Source: Brevibacillus reuszeri
Lineage (GTDB): Bacteria; Bacillota; Bacilli; Brevibacillales; Brevibacillaceae
DNA: 64,000 nucleotides
Assembly: GCF_001187725.1 (NCBI RefSeq)
Contig: NZ_LGIQ01000005.1
Coordinates: 991,350 to 1,055,349, forward strand
Direction of reading: 5' to 3'
The notes below the pieces were generated by a model. That model was not told where the DNA came from and made no database searches. It saw nothing but the letters and a program-made list of their open reading frames with translations. Every line of letters begins with the position of its first letter. Positions within the stretch are counted from its first letter, which is position 1. Positions 55,456 through 63,253 of the stretch are shown in pieces. The translations under genes and the position numbers were made by a program.

Positions 55456-56022
55456 ATGATACGAAAAGCAGAACCGACAGATGCAGCATTTGCCGCACCA
55501 TTGATTTATGAGGCGATTGGAGATATCGCAAACATGCTGACTGGGGCAGAGGAAGCTGACGAAGCTATACGTATGATGGCTGAATTTTTTGCCCAGAAAA
55601 ATAATCGCTTGAGCTACGAAAATGCACTCATAGCCATGGACGAAGGTGTACCGGTAGGCTTGGCACTGTTTTATCACGGCAGCCAAACAGAAAGGCTGGA
55701 TCGGCCGTTTGTCGATCACGTTCAGCGCCTGACGGGAGAAGCACCGAGCTTTGTAAAAGAGGCCAAAGACAACGAATTTTATCTGGATACCGTAGTTGTG
55801 AGCAGTGCGTGTCGAGGCAAGGGCATCGGGAAAAAGCTGCTGGAAGCCTTTGAAAAAGAAGGAGAGCAGCGTGGTTATGATCGGGTTGCCTTGCTGGTTG
55901 ATGAAGAAAACGGCCGAGCACGCCAGCTCTATGAAGCTATCGGTTATCGCCAGGATGGAACGATTCTGCTGAATGGCCATTTGTTCAGCCATATGATAAA
56001 AGAATTAACTGTTCTTGTGTAA
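55456..56022 (+). CDS. GNAT family N-acetyltransferase
   Basis: 188 residues. Acetyl-CoA motif A in LDTVVVSSACRGKGIGKKLLEAF (R-G-K-G-I-G), preceded by a helical N-terminal region and followed by NGRARQLYEAIGY, the conserved Tyr region. Acceptor substrate unknown. AGGAGGAG precedes the ATG; a terminator follows. Confidence 0.9.
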   Translation: MIRKAEPTDAAFAAPLIYEAIGDIANMLTGAEEADEAIRMMAEFFAQKNNRLSYENALIAMDEGVPVGLALFYHGSQTERLDRPFVDHVQRLTGEAPSFVKEAKDNEFYLDTVVVSSACRGKGIGKKLLEAFEKEGEQRGYDRVALLVDEENGRARQLYEAIGYRQDGTILLNGHLFSHMIKELTVLV

Positions 56023-56028
56023 AGGAAA

Positions 56029-56076
56029 AACGCTTCCGAGGGTGATGTTTAACGCGCTCTCCGGAGGCGTTTTTTA
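56029..56076 (+). terminator. Intrinsic terminator after the GNAT gene
   Basis: AACGCTTCCG / CGGAGGCGTT (10 bp, one G-U) around about 20 nt, then TTTTT. Confidence 0.8.
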
Positions 56077-56189
56077 ATGGACAGATAGGGAAATGTAAAT
56101 ATTTGGATAAATTTGGTTCTTTGGTCTGATAAAAATTCCATCTTTTCATCCGATCATATAGGAAAAGGAACGGAAAAGGGGGAAGAGCT

Positions 56190-56618
56190 GTGAGACATGT
56201 AGTCACCATTTGGGGTACGAATTTGCAAACAGAGGAAGAACTCCAAAATTTTATCGAACCAATTTTTGACGAGGATGGCGACGTAACTCCATCCGGCTTT
56301 CATACAGCTACTGGCCTGGAATGGATTGACGAGGACTTTTTCGAGGTTCACTTTTTGGGCAATGTAAAAGAGAGAACCGAGTTCTGGGCGTATCTGAAGG
56401 AAGAGTATGCACCGGAAGCAGGAGCTTTTTCACAGCAGCTGTCAGATGAGCTTGTGTCTAGCCTGGTTGACTATCCCTCTGTTATTTTGTTGTATGGGAA
56501 CGAATCAAGGTACGGCTCCATTAATGAGAAGCTGTTTGCGCTGCAGAAGAATTTGCCGGATGATGGTTCGCCAATCGTACTGCTTGCTAAAGTTGTTTAT
56601 GAAACAAAGGAACGCTAA
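56190..56618 (+). CDS. Probable immunity 22 (Imm22) family protein
   Basis: 142 residues. The N-terminus VVTIWGTNLQTEEELQNFIE, then FDEDGDVTPSGFHTATGLEWIDEDFFEVHF, resembles Imm22 (short W-x-G strand, acidic DGD-PS-F motif, paired acidic D-E-D-F). Imm22 proteins neutralise polymorphic or contact-dependent toxins. No toxin gene is adjacent, so it would be an orphan. GTG start after AGGGGGAAG. Alternative: an uncharacterised cytosolic protein; the family call comes from recall. Confidence 0.55.
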   Translation: MRHVVTIWGTNLQTEEELQNFIEPIFDEDGDVTPSGFHTATGLEWIDEDFFEVHFLGNVKERTEFWAYLKEEYAPEAGAFSQQLSDELVSSLVDYPSVILLYGNESRYGSINEKLFALQKNLPDDGSPIVLLAKVVYETKER

Positions 56619-56754
56619 AGAAAAACAATCGGGCATGACTTTGCCGTTTTGTTTTGTTTAAAGTTGCCGAGCTGGGCGTCAGCAGGGATGAAGAGGAAAT
56701 GATCGAATGATTGAGGAGGACTTACATTTCAATACACGGCAGGAGGGACTTTGC

Positions 56755-57231
56755 ATGTTGGCGGACATACAGAAAGCTGAAAAGGGATTTACGGCACGAT
56801 TCGAACGTCATCTGAAGCATTCGGTAGAGAACGTGTGGGCTTATTTAACGGAAAATGAAAAGCTGGCCCGGTGGTTTTCGGAGCTGTCCGTGGATGATCT
56901 GCGAGAAGGTGGGAGCATTAAGTTTGACATGCAGAATGGAACCTTTGAGGAGATGAAAATTACAGCTTTGGACATGCAGGCTGTGTTGGAATTTACATGG
57001 GGAGAAGACTTGGTTCGGTTTGAGCTGTATCCGGAAGCTGAGGGCTGTCTGCTTGTTTTTAAGGAATACATCAATCAAATGACAAGTCATACTCCAAAAG
57101 ACTTGGCTGGTTGGCATGTTTGCCTGGATGTAATCGCTGCATTGCTGGACGAGAGGGAAGTCGTATCGCGCATGGAGGAATGGAAAAAATGGTATGAGCA
57201 ATATGTGCACGCTGTTGAAAAATTTGCGTGA
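56755..57231 (+). CDS. SRPBCC (AHSA1-like START/Bet v 1) domain protein
   Basis: 158 residues. FERHLKHSVENVWAYLTENEKLARWF is the AHSA1-type start, with VLEFTWGEDLVRFELYPEAEGCLLVF mid-domain and GWHVCLDVIAALL near the end. Such small SRPBCC proteins bind hydrophobic ligands or chaperone clients; role unknown. ATG 56755 after GGAGGGAC; an upstream ATG (56707) has GAGGAG downstream of it and no good ribosome site. Confidence 0.85.
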   Translation: MLADIQKAEKGFTARFERHLKHSVENVWAYLTENEKLARWFSELSVDDLREGGSIKFDMQNGTFEEMKITALDMQAVLEFTWGEDLVRFELYPEAEGCLLVFKEYINQMTSHTPKDLAGWHVCLDVIAALLDEREVVSRMEEWKKWYEQYVHAVEKFA

Positions 57232-57248
57232 TCTGCAATCAGCTCTAG

Positions 57249-57297
57249 ATAAGCGTCCTAAGCCAAGATGTAAGGACTATGGCTTGGGACGCTTTGC
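57249..57297. terminator. Bidirectional hairpin between convergent genes
   Basis: AAGCGTCC-t-AAGCCA (57249-57263) pairs with TGGCTT-g-GGACGCTT (57281-57296 region), a 15-bp stem. The minus-strand stop TAG (57279-57277) lies inside it. T tract is weak on both strands. Confidence 0.65.
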
Positions 57298-57477
57298 TTC
57301 TTTTTCCAAAACTTCGATGCGTTTTTCGAGCTCTTGAATTTGCGTTTGCTTTGCCTGTGATCGGCTCCGGACAATTCCGATACATCCGGCAAGAAACAAT
57401 GCGGGGAACAGAATAAAGATCAACAGCTGGATGATGAGCGTACCCCACTCGACAGAAACCGCTCCGAAATCAAGCAT
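57277..57477 (-). CDS. Small membrane protein with coiled-coil tail
   Basis: 66 residues: a hydrophobic helix (LIIQLLIFILFPALFLAGCIGIV, about 13-36) then a short heptad segment (AKQTQIQELEKRIEVLEKEAKR). The topology suggests a membrane-anchored oligomerising tail. GGAGG lies 11 nt before ATG 57477. Follows the lipoprotein gene by 27 nt, probably one operon. Family not recognised. Confidence 0.65.
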   Translation of the reverse strand: MLDFGAVSVEWGTLIIQLLIFILFPALFLAGCIGIVRSRSQAKQTQIQELEKRIEVLEKEAKRPKP

Positions 57478-57503
57478 TTTGTGGTAAGCCTCCTTAACTT
57501 TGA

Positions 57504-58001
57504 TTACATATCGAGATCACCTGCTTTGATGGACTCCCAGTAGCGGTCAATTTTCCAGGTGTCTCCTTCCTTCACGATGGTTACTTGAGCAGGAAGCTCA
57601 TTGGTAATTACCTTTTTAGTATCGCTGGAAATAATTTCAACAACCAGAGTGTAATCAATGCTAAATGATGTGTTGTTATCAGCGGCAACCAGCTCTTTGA
57701 TACGAATTTCCTTGATTCGCAGCGTATGATTCATTTTCGCGGATGCAACGATGTAATAGCCGTCTCTGTTCCGAAAGAAGCTGTTTTGAAATACTTTTTC
57801 TGTCAAATATGGCTTGACCCTTTCTTCGATGAGCGGATAGATATCGTCTTTGTTTTCAAGAGCCATATCTTCCCGCGTGAGCTCGAATCGGGCTTTTTGA
57901 TAAGCTGTAATGATCTCCACTGCTCTGTCTTCAACAGAAACAGAGGTGCATCCAAAAAGAAAGAAGAGTCCCCCCACAAGAGACAGAAACAATCCACGCA
58001 T
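57504..58001 (-). CDS. Lipoprotein, function unknown
   Basis: 165 residues. Signal peptide with lipobox LFGC (Cys at about 18). The mature part is an NTF2-like/cystatin-like alpha+beta domain (VEIITAYQKARFEL, ...TLVVEIIS..., TIVKEGDTWKIDRYWES) of the sort often seen in Bacillus lipoproteins. AAAGGAGG precedes ATG 58001. Grouped with two other small envelope proteins on this strand. Confidence 0.75.
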   Translation of the reverse strand: MRGLFLSLVGGLFFLFGCTSVSVEDRAVEIITAYQKARFELTREDMALENKDDIYPLIEERVKPYLTEKVFQNSFFRNRDGYYIVASAKMNHTLRIKEIRIKELVAADNNTSFSIDYTLVVEIISSDTKKVITNELPAQVTIVKEGDTWKIDRYWESIKAGDLDM

Positions 58002-58042
58002 GGGTAGCGCCTCCTTTACTTTTATTTTCTTCGTCCAGATTG

Positions 58043-58453
58043 TTAATTGCTTGACAGCGTGATCGGAGGATTTGTGACAGGAACTTTAAAAAAGACATGG
58101 CGGTTCGACCAGGTTTGCGAGGTAATGACAATCTTTTCGCTTCCCTGTTCAAAAAAGTAGCCAGCTCCTTCTTGCTGTATAAACGACCAACCGTTCTTTT
58201 TCATTGCGGATAACAGGCTTTCGATTTCTTTTCCTTGATCAGCTTTTGCCCCATACCATGTATATCCATCCTCTACTGTGAGTTTTGTTATCGGATGGGG
58301 AGAATCCTTGATTAATGAGACTACCGATTGCTTGGAGAGAGATTGAAACGGGAGCTTGCCATAGAGAAAAGAAGGGGGATTATTCACAGTCATGATTCCA
58401 GCGAAAACAACAAGGATTAGGGCAATGGCGGGTAGTGCGAGCTTTTTCAGCAT
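58043..58453 (-). CDS. Membrane-anchored hypothetical protein
   Basis: 136 residues with an N-terminal membrane segment (LALPAIALILVVFAGIM) and a soluble domain containing TVEDGYTWYGAKADQGKEIESLLSAMKKNGWSFIQQEGAGYFF. No family recognised. GGAGAG upstream of ATG 58453. Likely first gene of a three-gene minus-strand unit with the lipoprotein. Confidence 0.65.
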   Translation of the reverse strand: MLKKLALPAIALILVVFAGIMTVNNPPSFLYGKLPFQSLSKQSVVSLIKDSPHPITKLTVEDGYTWYGAKADQGKEIESLLSAMKKNGWSFIQQEGAGYFFEQGSEKIVITSQTWSNRHVFFKVPVTNPPITLSSN

Positions 58454-58695
58454 ATATGCTCTCCAGTTATGATTGCTTGATATCCAAATGTTACCATAAT
58501 TTCATAGATAATGACATGATTATGTATATATTTATCAAAAGGTCTGATAGAAAAAAACCACATACCATGATCGTGGCAGCGATTACAGTTTTGGGCAGCT
58601 TTTGCATTTTGCTGTTTTTCTGGCGTACATGCACGCGTAGGCATCTGCCCACATAAGCATAGGAGTAAGCTATTCCAGACGTGGAGGTGGCAGCC

Positions 58696-59103
58696 ATGTC
58701 CAGCATCCTTGCAGCGCTTTCGCTGGTATTTAAAGAACTCCTGATGTTTGTGGCTTATGTCAAAAACAATGCATTCCCGCAACCTCTTCCTGACACGGAA
58801 GAAGAAAAGTTTCTCAGGTTAATGGCAAAAGGCGATCCGTATGCGCGCAACAAGCTGATCGAGCATAATTTGCGGCTGGTCGCCCATATCGTGAAGAAAT
58901 TTGAAAACACCGGGGAGGACAGCGAAGACTTGATTTCCATCGGTACGATTGGTCTGATCAAGGCAATCGAGAGCTACCAGGTGGAGAAGGGGACGAAGCT
59001 GGCTACGTATGCGGCTCGTTGCATTGAGAATGAGATCGTAATGTCAAAAGGGGTGCTCATGGCAAAGGGGCTGCACGAATGCTGGAGTCCTTTTTTCGTG
59101 TAA
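58696..59103 (+). pseudogene. sigK: 5' half of sigK (spoIVCB), interrupted by a sigK-intervening element
   Basis: The first ~113 codons are sigma-K: hydrophobic pro-sequence ([29 protein letters not shown]), sigma region 1.2/2.1 ([34 protein letters not shown]) and region 2.2-2.4 ([33 protein letters not shown]). After ENEI the frame runs into unrelated [21 protein letters not shown] and stops; sigma regions 3 and 4 are missing. B. subtilis sigK is split at the same place by the 48-kb skin element, with AATGA as recombination core (here 59029-59033). Excision would restore the gene only if the 3' part and a recombinase lie further right. GGAGGTGG precedes the ATG at 58696. Confidence 0.93.
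59019..59047 (+). other. Putative left attachment site (attL) of the sigK-intervening element
   Basis: AATGA core at 59029-59033 within GAGAATGAGAT, flanked by imperfect inverted arms TTGCATT (59019-59025) and AATGTCAA (59040-59047), as serine recombinases often use. Confidence 0.65.
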
Positions 59104-59104
59104 T

Positions 59105-59150
59105 AAAGTTTAAGTGCTTCCTCGTATGAAAGCAATCTTGTTTAAACTTT
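59105..59150. repeat. Inverted repeat inside the left end of the element
   Basis: AAAGTTTAA (59105-59113) / TTAAACTTT (59142-59150), with inner TGCTT (59115-59119) / AAGCA (59130-59134). It can form a long hairpin about 70 bp inside the putative attL. Confidence 0.7.
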
Positions 59151-59252
59151 CTGGAACATCCTGCAGGAGGTGGCTACGGTAGAGGATTTTTTATCGCTCG
59201 AAGGTGGGTAAATCACGCCCACACTTTGGTTATACTAAAAAGGGTGATCGCG

Positions 59253-59336
59253 ATGAAAATAGTACTAATCATTTTCTTATGCCTAGTCATTGTAATTGGA
59301 GTAGGTTATTTCCTGATAAAATCAATTACCAAATGA
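59253..59336 (+). CDS. Possible 27-aa membrane peptide
   Basis: ATG after AAAAGGGTG; the product is almost entirely one transmembrane helix (KIVLIIFLCLVIVIGVGYFLIK). It could be a small membrane or toxin-like peptide of the element, or chance; TATACT at about 59230 might be a -10. No conservation check is possible here. Confidence 0.35.
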   Translation: MKIVLIIFLCLVIVIGVGYFLIKSITK

Positions 59337-59495
59337 ATTTTCGAGCAGCTGCTATCGTCATCCCTTTTTCTGCCGATTGTATAGCAACAACTGTTTGAAA
59401 TGTATTCCTCTATCCTAACTTTAGTTAGTAGACTAGAAAAATTCTTCTCCTTTAATCTAAAAGTGCCCATTCTACTTTATTTTCTTATCCGTTGA

Positions 59496-59753
59496 TGGAA
59501 CGCCGAGTGCGATGAAAGTCGCTCGCTTGGTGTAGGCTCGAACGAAACCCTGGATCCGTCTTCACAGGGTGACTATCTGTTTGGATCTTCTACCCTTCTG
59601 CCGCTGCCAGTGGAATTGGATGATGGTATGAACTTCATTGCATTTAGACCAGACATTTTTAGTAGTAACAAGCAATATGTTATTACGATCAAATCAACGG
59701 GATACTCTGACGTTACACTTACTGTTCAAGGTCCGATTCTTCCGCCTATGTAA
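59496..59753 (+). pseudogene. C-terminal fragment of a surface protein with DUF1533/HIA-like domain
   Basis: Open frame without a start, ending TAA at 59751. GMNFIAFRPDIFS and YVITIKSTGYSDVTLTVQ match the end of a DUF1533 (haemoglobin-interacting HIA) repeat as seen in extracellular proteins. The 5' part is missing. A strong terminator follows, so this is the true 3' end of a lost gene. The stretch 59104-59495 before it holds only the inverted repeat and the small peptide frame. Confidence 0.5.
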
Positions 59754-59768
59754 TGATTCCATTAACAG

Positions 59769-59802
59769 CCCCTTAGGAGAAAATCCTAAGGGGTTCTTTT
59801 TG
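59769..59802 (+). terminator. Intrinsic terminator
   Basis: CCCCTTAGGA (59769-59778) / TCCTAAGGGG (59784-59793), 10 bp, then TTCTTTTTG. Confidence 0.9.
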
Positions 59803-59893
59803 CTGAGAATAAAGAAACGAACCAACAGCCCTCTGGATAATCTGGAGGGTGGTTCAACGTATCTTTACAAGTACGGCGAGAGTGGAAGCTCTA

Positions 59894-60250
59894 TTATTTA
59901 TACAAAATATCATCTCGAAGTGACTCAACTTTGTTCAAGGCGTCTGCAATATCTCCTTCGCTGACTCCAAAATGAGTAAGGGCAGCACGCAAATGCATAA
60001 CAATGGCATCAAAATGGTTGGGTTGCAAATTCGTCCCCGCATGGACTTTTGCCATAGATTGATCGGTATATTGATTAGGACCGCCAAGTGCATAGCTGAT
60101 AAACTTTGTTTGGTGCTTACGCTGTTTTTCCATATCGGTGTTTTTGAAAAAATCGTTCACGGTATGGTCAGCTAAAACTAAATCATAAAAGTAGTCTACG
60201 ACCTTCGATATGGTCTCTTCACCACCGTACTTTTCGTAAAACGTTTCCAT
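59894..60250 (-). CDS. Group I truncated haemoglobin
   Basis: 118 residues with the 2-on-2 globin pattern: FYEKYGGEETISKVVDYFYDLVLADHTVNDFFKNTDMEKQRKHQTKFI, ALGGPNQYTDQSM (Gly motif before helix F), KVHAGTNLQPNHFD with the proximal His, and C-terminal HFGVSEGDIADALNKV. Group I trHbs bind O2 and detoxify NO. GGAGG lies 12 nt before ATG 60250. It looks intact although the surrounding element is decayed, so it may be cargo of the element. Confidence 0.88.
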   Translation of the reverse strand: METFYEKYGGEETISKVVDYFYDLVLADHTVNDFFKNTDMEKQRKHQTKFISYALGGPNQYTDQSMAKVHAGTNLQPNHFDAIVMHLRAALTHFGVSEGDIADALNKVESLRDDILYK

Positions 60251-60292
60251 CAAAGACCTTGACCTCCTTGGTAATCAAACATCAACACTACC

Positions 60293-60523
60293 TCAGTGCC
60301 ATTGTGAATGGATACTGGCATAAGACTGAACGTATTCATCCTCAAAAAGATAGTTGATGGTAAGTGATATCTTTTTCACACTGACTTCTAAAGAGGTAGG
60401 ATCAATTCCATCAAAGGCGTTTAAAAATGAATCAGGGTTATCAGTTTTCCAATTGTTAATGTAATTCCAAAATCCATCAATTATTTGTTCAATGACTCGG
60501 TGAGTTTTAATAAACTGCTTCAA
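60293..60523 (-). CDS. Hypothetical protein (76 aa), possibly a remnant
   Basis: Frame of 76 codons starting at a TTG (60523) with only a poor ribosome site, immediately upstream of the truncated haemoglobin on the same strand. The protein is soluble and aromatic (GFWNYINNWKTDNPDSFLNAFDG). It begins just after a stop, next to the decayed ASCH fragment, so the 5' end may be lost. No family recognised. Confidence 0.35.
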   Translation of the reverse strand: MKQFIKTHRVIEQIIDGFWNYINNWKTDNPDSFLNAFDGIDPTSLEVSVKKISLTINYLFEDEYVQSYASIHSQWH

Positions 60524-60544
60524 TTCATGAGGTTCCAGAAATGA

Positions 60545-60781
60545 CTAATCCAAAGTGAAAAGAAATTTGAAACGCGCAGCTGGTCGACCAAGTACCGCGG
60601 CCCCATCGCAATCCATGCTGCCAAGAAAGTGGACAAGGATATATGCCTGCAAGAGCCTTTCCGCAGCATGCTGGATTTGCACGGGTATACGGTAGACAAT
60701 TTGCCAACAGGCTGGGGAAGACCCCAACTTGGATTAGGGGGTCGCCAGAAGGCAACAGCCAGCAGAGCCTTGGTGCTCTAA
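60545..60781 (+). pseudogene. ASCH-domain protein remnant
   Basis: Open frame without a start: FETRSWSTKYRGPIAIHAAK followed by HGYTVDNLPTG is a phage-type ASCH domain (RNA/nucleic-acid-binding), then the sequence turns to unrelated residues after NLPTG. The N-terminus (with KQPW/K) is missing. A relic of the phage early region. The following 60782-60957 contains a hairpin ACCGCA/TGCGGT and no convincing gene. Confidence 0.6.
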
Positions 60782-60957
60782 GAATCAACCGCATTTTTTG
60801 CGGTGAAAGGAGACATATACTTTTCCGCTGAAATAGTAGTCGTTTGGTTTCACCACCAAAAACAGAGCACCAGCCCAACAGTAACAAGGATTGCAGCAGT
60901 TTGGGGGCTGGCAATATTCTTTATTCTTACTTTATTGCCACGAAGGAGCTAAACAGC

Positions 60958-61506
60958 TTGGACATACGGAATTTACATATCTCAAATATCAACCCTGCTC
61001 CCTAAAATCCGAGGGTAGATTTGCAACCTAGCGACCCAGAATACGAGAAGCTAAAACGATCGATTCAGGAGTTTGGATACGTACAGCTGCTCATCTGGAA
61101 TGAGCGATCAGGAAACCTCGTCGGTGGTCATCAAGGATTCAAGATACTCGTTAACTAGTTAGAACGGACTGAGGTAGATGTCTCCGTTGTGGACCTTGAT
61201 GATACCCAAGAGAAGGTGCTCAACATTGCACTGAACAAGATCAGTGGAGTATGGGATGAGGAACAGCTTGCGATTGTACTGGCTGAATTACAAGAGCATG
61301 AGCTGGATATTGTGATTACTGGATTTGGTGAAGACGAGGCAACGAAGCTGATCGGTGAGTTTACATTCAAAAGCGATGCTGATACAGAGTTCTCCAATAA
61401 GGAATTAGACCTGAGCGAGTTTGACGAATCGAAATTTGATTGTCATTGCCCGAGGTGCGGATACTTGAGCTCATGTTTCAGGGCTGCCCGATTCTCTACA
61501 AAGTGA
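60958..61506 (+). pseudogene. ParB/Srx-domain phage protein with two in-frame stops
   Basis: A TTG start with GAAGGAGC upstream begins LDIRNLHISNINPAP, then TAA, NPRVDLQPSDPEYEKLKRSI-EFGYV, GNLVGGHQGFKIL, then TAG, LERTEVDVSVVDLDDTQEKVLNIALNKISG and a C-terminal CHCPRCG zinc half-site. All in one frame, which shows recent point inactivation (a Tyr codon to TAA and a Glu-type codon to TAG). These phage proteins pair a ParB nuclease-like domain with or next to a DNA methyltransferase. The tail after CPRCG is unlike the family, so the 3' end is probably rearranged. Confidence 0.75.
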
Positions 61507-61615
61507 TGAGATCAGGTAGAGATAGGGCGCTTGACCACAACGTTAAGAGTTGATCCTGCATACTTATAGCGTAGTTGTAACACCAAGAATGAGTAGGAGA
61601 GGATGTGATGTACTC

Positions 61616-61903
61616 ATGACACGCGAAGATAAGCTTGTCCTGGTTGCTTTGTACAGAGCATTCGAGGAGAAAAAAGACACACATCCTATTTACAACTACT
61701 TCTTACAGCAAGAAAAAGTTGATGAATTCCTCCGAATCTTGATTCGTTTGGAGCAAATGGGATTTGTGACCACTCCAACGAACGCTTGGACTTATGTAAA
61801 TTCATTGCCTTATGACGTTGTAATGTCAGCGGTGATAATAACTTATATGGGGAAGCAAGTAGCCCGAAAGATACTGCGGCAAGCGAGAGAGCGTTCTAAC
61901 TAG
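61616..61903 (+). CDS. Hypothetical phage-type protein (95 aa)
   Basis: 95 residues, helical (MTREDKLVLVALYRAFEEKKDTHPIYNYF...). Winged-helix-like pattern with a C-terminal MGKQVARKILRQARERSN. The only full-length-looking phage reading frame with a following terminator. GGAGAGG is about 14 nt before the ATG. Family not recognised. Confidence 0.5.
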   Translation: MTREDKLVLVALYRAFEEKKDTHPIYNYFLQQEKVDEFLRILIRLEQMGFVTTPTNAWTYVNSLPYDVVMSAVIITYMGKQVARKILRQARERSN

Positions 61904-61922
61904 GCGCTCTTCTTTTTTTGAA
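61888..61922 (+). terminator. Intrinsic terminator in the element
   Basis: GAGCG / CGCTC around about 11 nt, then TTCTTTTTTT. Confidence 0.65.
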
Positions 61923-61959
61923 AACAACCCCATGAAGTGGTGAGGTGGTGGACATTTAG

Positions 61960-62498
61960 ATGGCGAGAAATCCAGAGAAACAGCGGTGCAAAGCAAGCCT
62001 GGCTTTGCCCAGTTCTTACACTGTCCGCGTGCTGCTTACTATGCTGAGCAACAGGACGTAATTGCAAGGGTCAGCGTTGAGCCGATGGAGTAGATAAACC
62101 AGTCCATAACTCTTTATGCTTGGCGTGAGAGGGAAATCATGCTCAAAATTTCCGCACTCGATAGTGGGCTTACTGAGAAGCAGCGCAGAGTGCTTCAGAA
62201 GCGACAGGCTGTAAAAGGAGCGGTGCCTGTTCCTGATAAGGATGGACAACAAAAGACGATCATCGTATCGCGTGAGGAACTGGTCATAGCAGAGCTGGAG
62301 GAAACAGAGTATAGGGCAATCGACGACATCCTTAATCTGCAAGAATCCCTAACACGGCTCACAGATAGGAAGCTCCGCGCCGTTGAGATGAAGCACAAGT
62401 TGAAGCTCAATGATGATCCTGACGAAGAAGAAGACGACGGCTTTATTGAGGCATTGGACGGTAAGGTCCCAGAGATATGGCTCTCCTGTAAAGGATAG
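61960..62498 (+). pseudogene. Terminase small subunit remnant (frameshift and stop)
   Basis: An ATG at 61960 (MARNPEKQR) fits a TerS start but the frame closes; a second frame continues through SKPGFAQFLHCPRA..., a TAG, then ITLYAWREREI and 62139-62498 with KAV-type helix, LTRLTDRKLRAVEMKHKLKL and the C-terminal DDGFIEALDGKVPEIW typical of phage terminase small subunits. The assignment rests mainly on the C-terminal motif and the TerL fragment that follows. Confidence 0.6.
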
Positions 62499-62700
62499 GG
62501 ATGCCATTATTTGTGATGGATCTGTTCGTGCTGGTAAAACGGTTGTAATGTCATTTTCCTTTGTGGCTTGGGCAATGGATACATGCGATGGCGAAAATCT
62601 ATGGCCGGTAAGACAATAGGGGCACTGCGTAGGAACGTCTTACAGCCGTTGAAACGCACCTGCCCATCTAAAGTTGATATTTATGCCTTGTGGTATGTTT
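62476..62700 (+). pseudogene. Terminase large subunit fragment
   Basis: DRDAIICDGSVRAGKTVVMSF carries the TerL Walker A (G-S-V-R-A-G-K-T), followed in another frame by AGKTIGALRRNVLQPLKR. The usual N-terminus and nuclease domain are absent and a frameshift separates the two blocks. It directly abuts TerS. From 62700 to 62776 I see no gene. Confidence 0.7.
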
Positions 62701-62776
62701 TGGTCATTGGTTGGAGATGAGCGTGTTATTGTAGGGGGCGAATTCTTATCAAACCGTTGAATTTCGATATTGGCCA

Positions 62777-63253
62777 ATGGGTTTGTTCTATTGGAGAGTC
62801 ATTGCAGATGACGGAAAAGGCGGGGTTACGAAATCAAGTGAAGGGACATTTATCATTTATGTAACAGGTGTAAATCTGATTATTGGAAGAGATGGACAAG
62901 GACAGGTAACCTATACGTTTCGGCCATCTAACATCATTGAACAGTGGACAATACCTATTGGCTGCGAACGTGTGCAGATTAATGCCAAGGAAGCAAAGGG
63001 CGGGAATGGGTGGTTTGCCACTAATTATACACAAGGGATTGGCGGCAAAGGAGGCAGTGTTTCATGGGACATTCCCCTTACTCCAGGCAAAATCTTGAAG
63101 ATAGTTGTAGGGAGAAAGGGACAAGATTATCAAGCTGGCTTTGGTGGAGGAGGAGCTAGTTATGTCATTCGAACAGGAAACGTTCCTCTTGTGGTTTCTG
63201 CTGGCGGTGGTGCTTCAAACGCATCCAGACATCTAAACGCACGTATACTTTGA
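62777..63253 (+). pseudogene. Phage fibre/tail protein fragment with glycine-rich domain
   Basis: Begins mid-domain (FYWRVIADDGKGGVTKSSEGTF, a fibronectin-like strand end), then QWTIPIGCERVQINAKEAKGG, GIGGKGGSVSWDIPLTPGKILKIVVGRKGQ, and GGGGASYVIRTGNVPLVVSAGGGAS, the bacterial glycine-rich repeat. It stops abruptly after GGGAS where a full domain would continue. The start codon given is arbitrary. Confidence 0.55.

Noticed and set aside
58435..58656. Short frame with a membrane-like segment upstream of sigK (possible 29-aa peptide at 58567)
   Set aside because: No ribosome site, and the 5' part overlaps the start of a minus-strand gene.
60525..60914. 129-codon minus-strand frame over the ASCH relic
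   Set aside because: The plus strand shows recognisable ASCH residues; the minus frame shows none.
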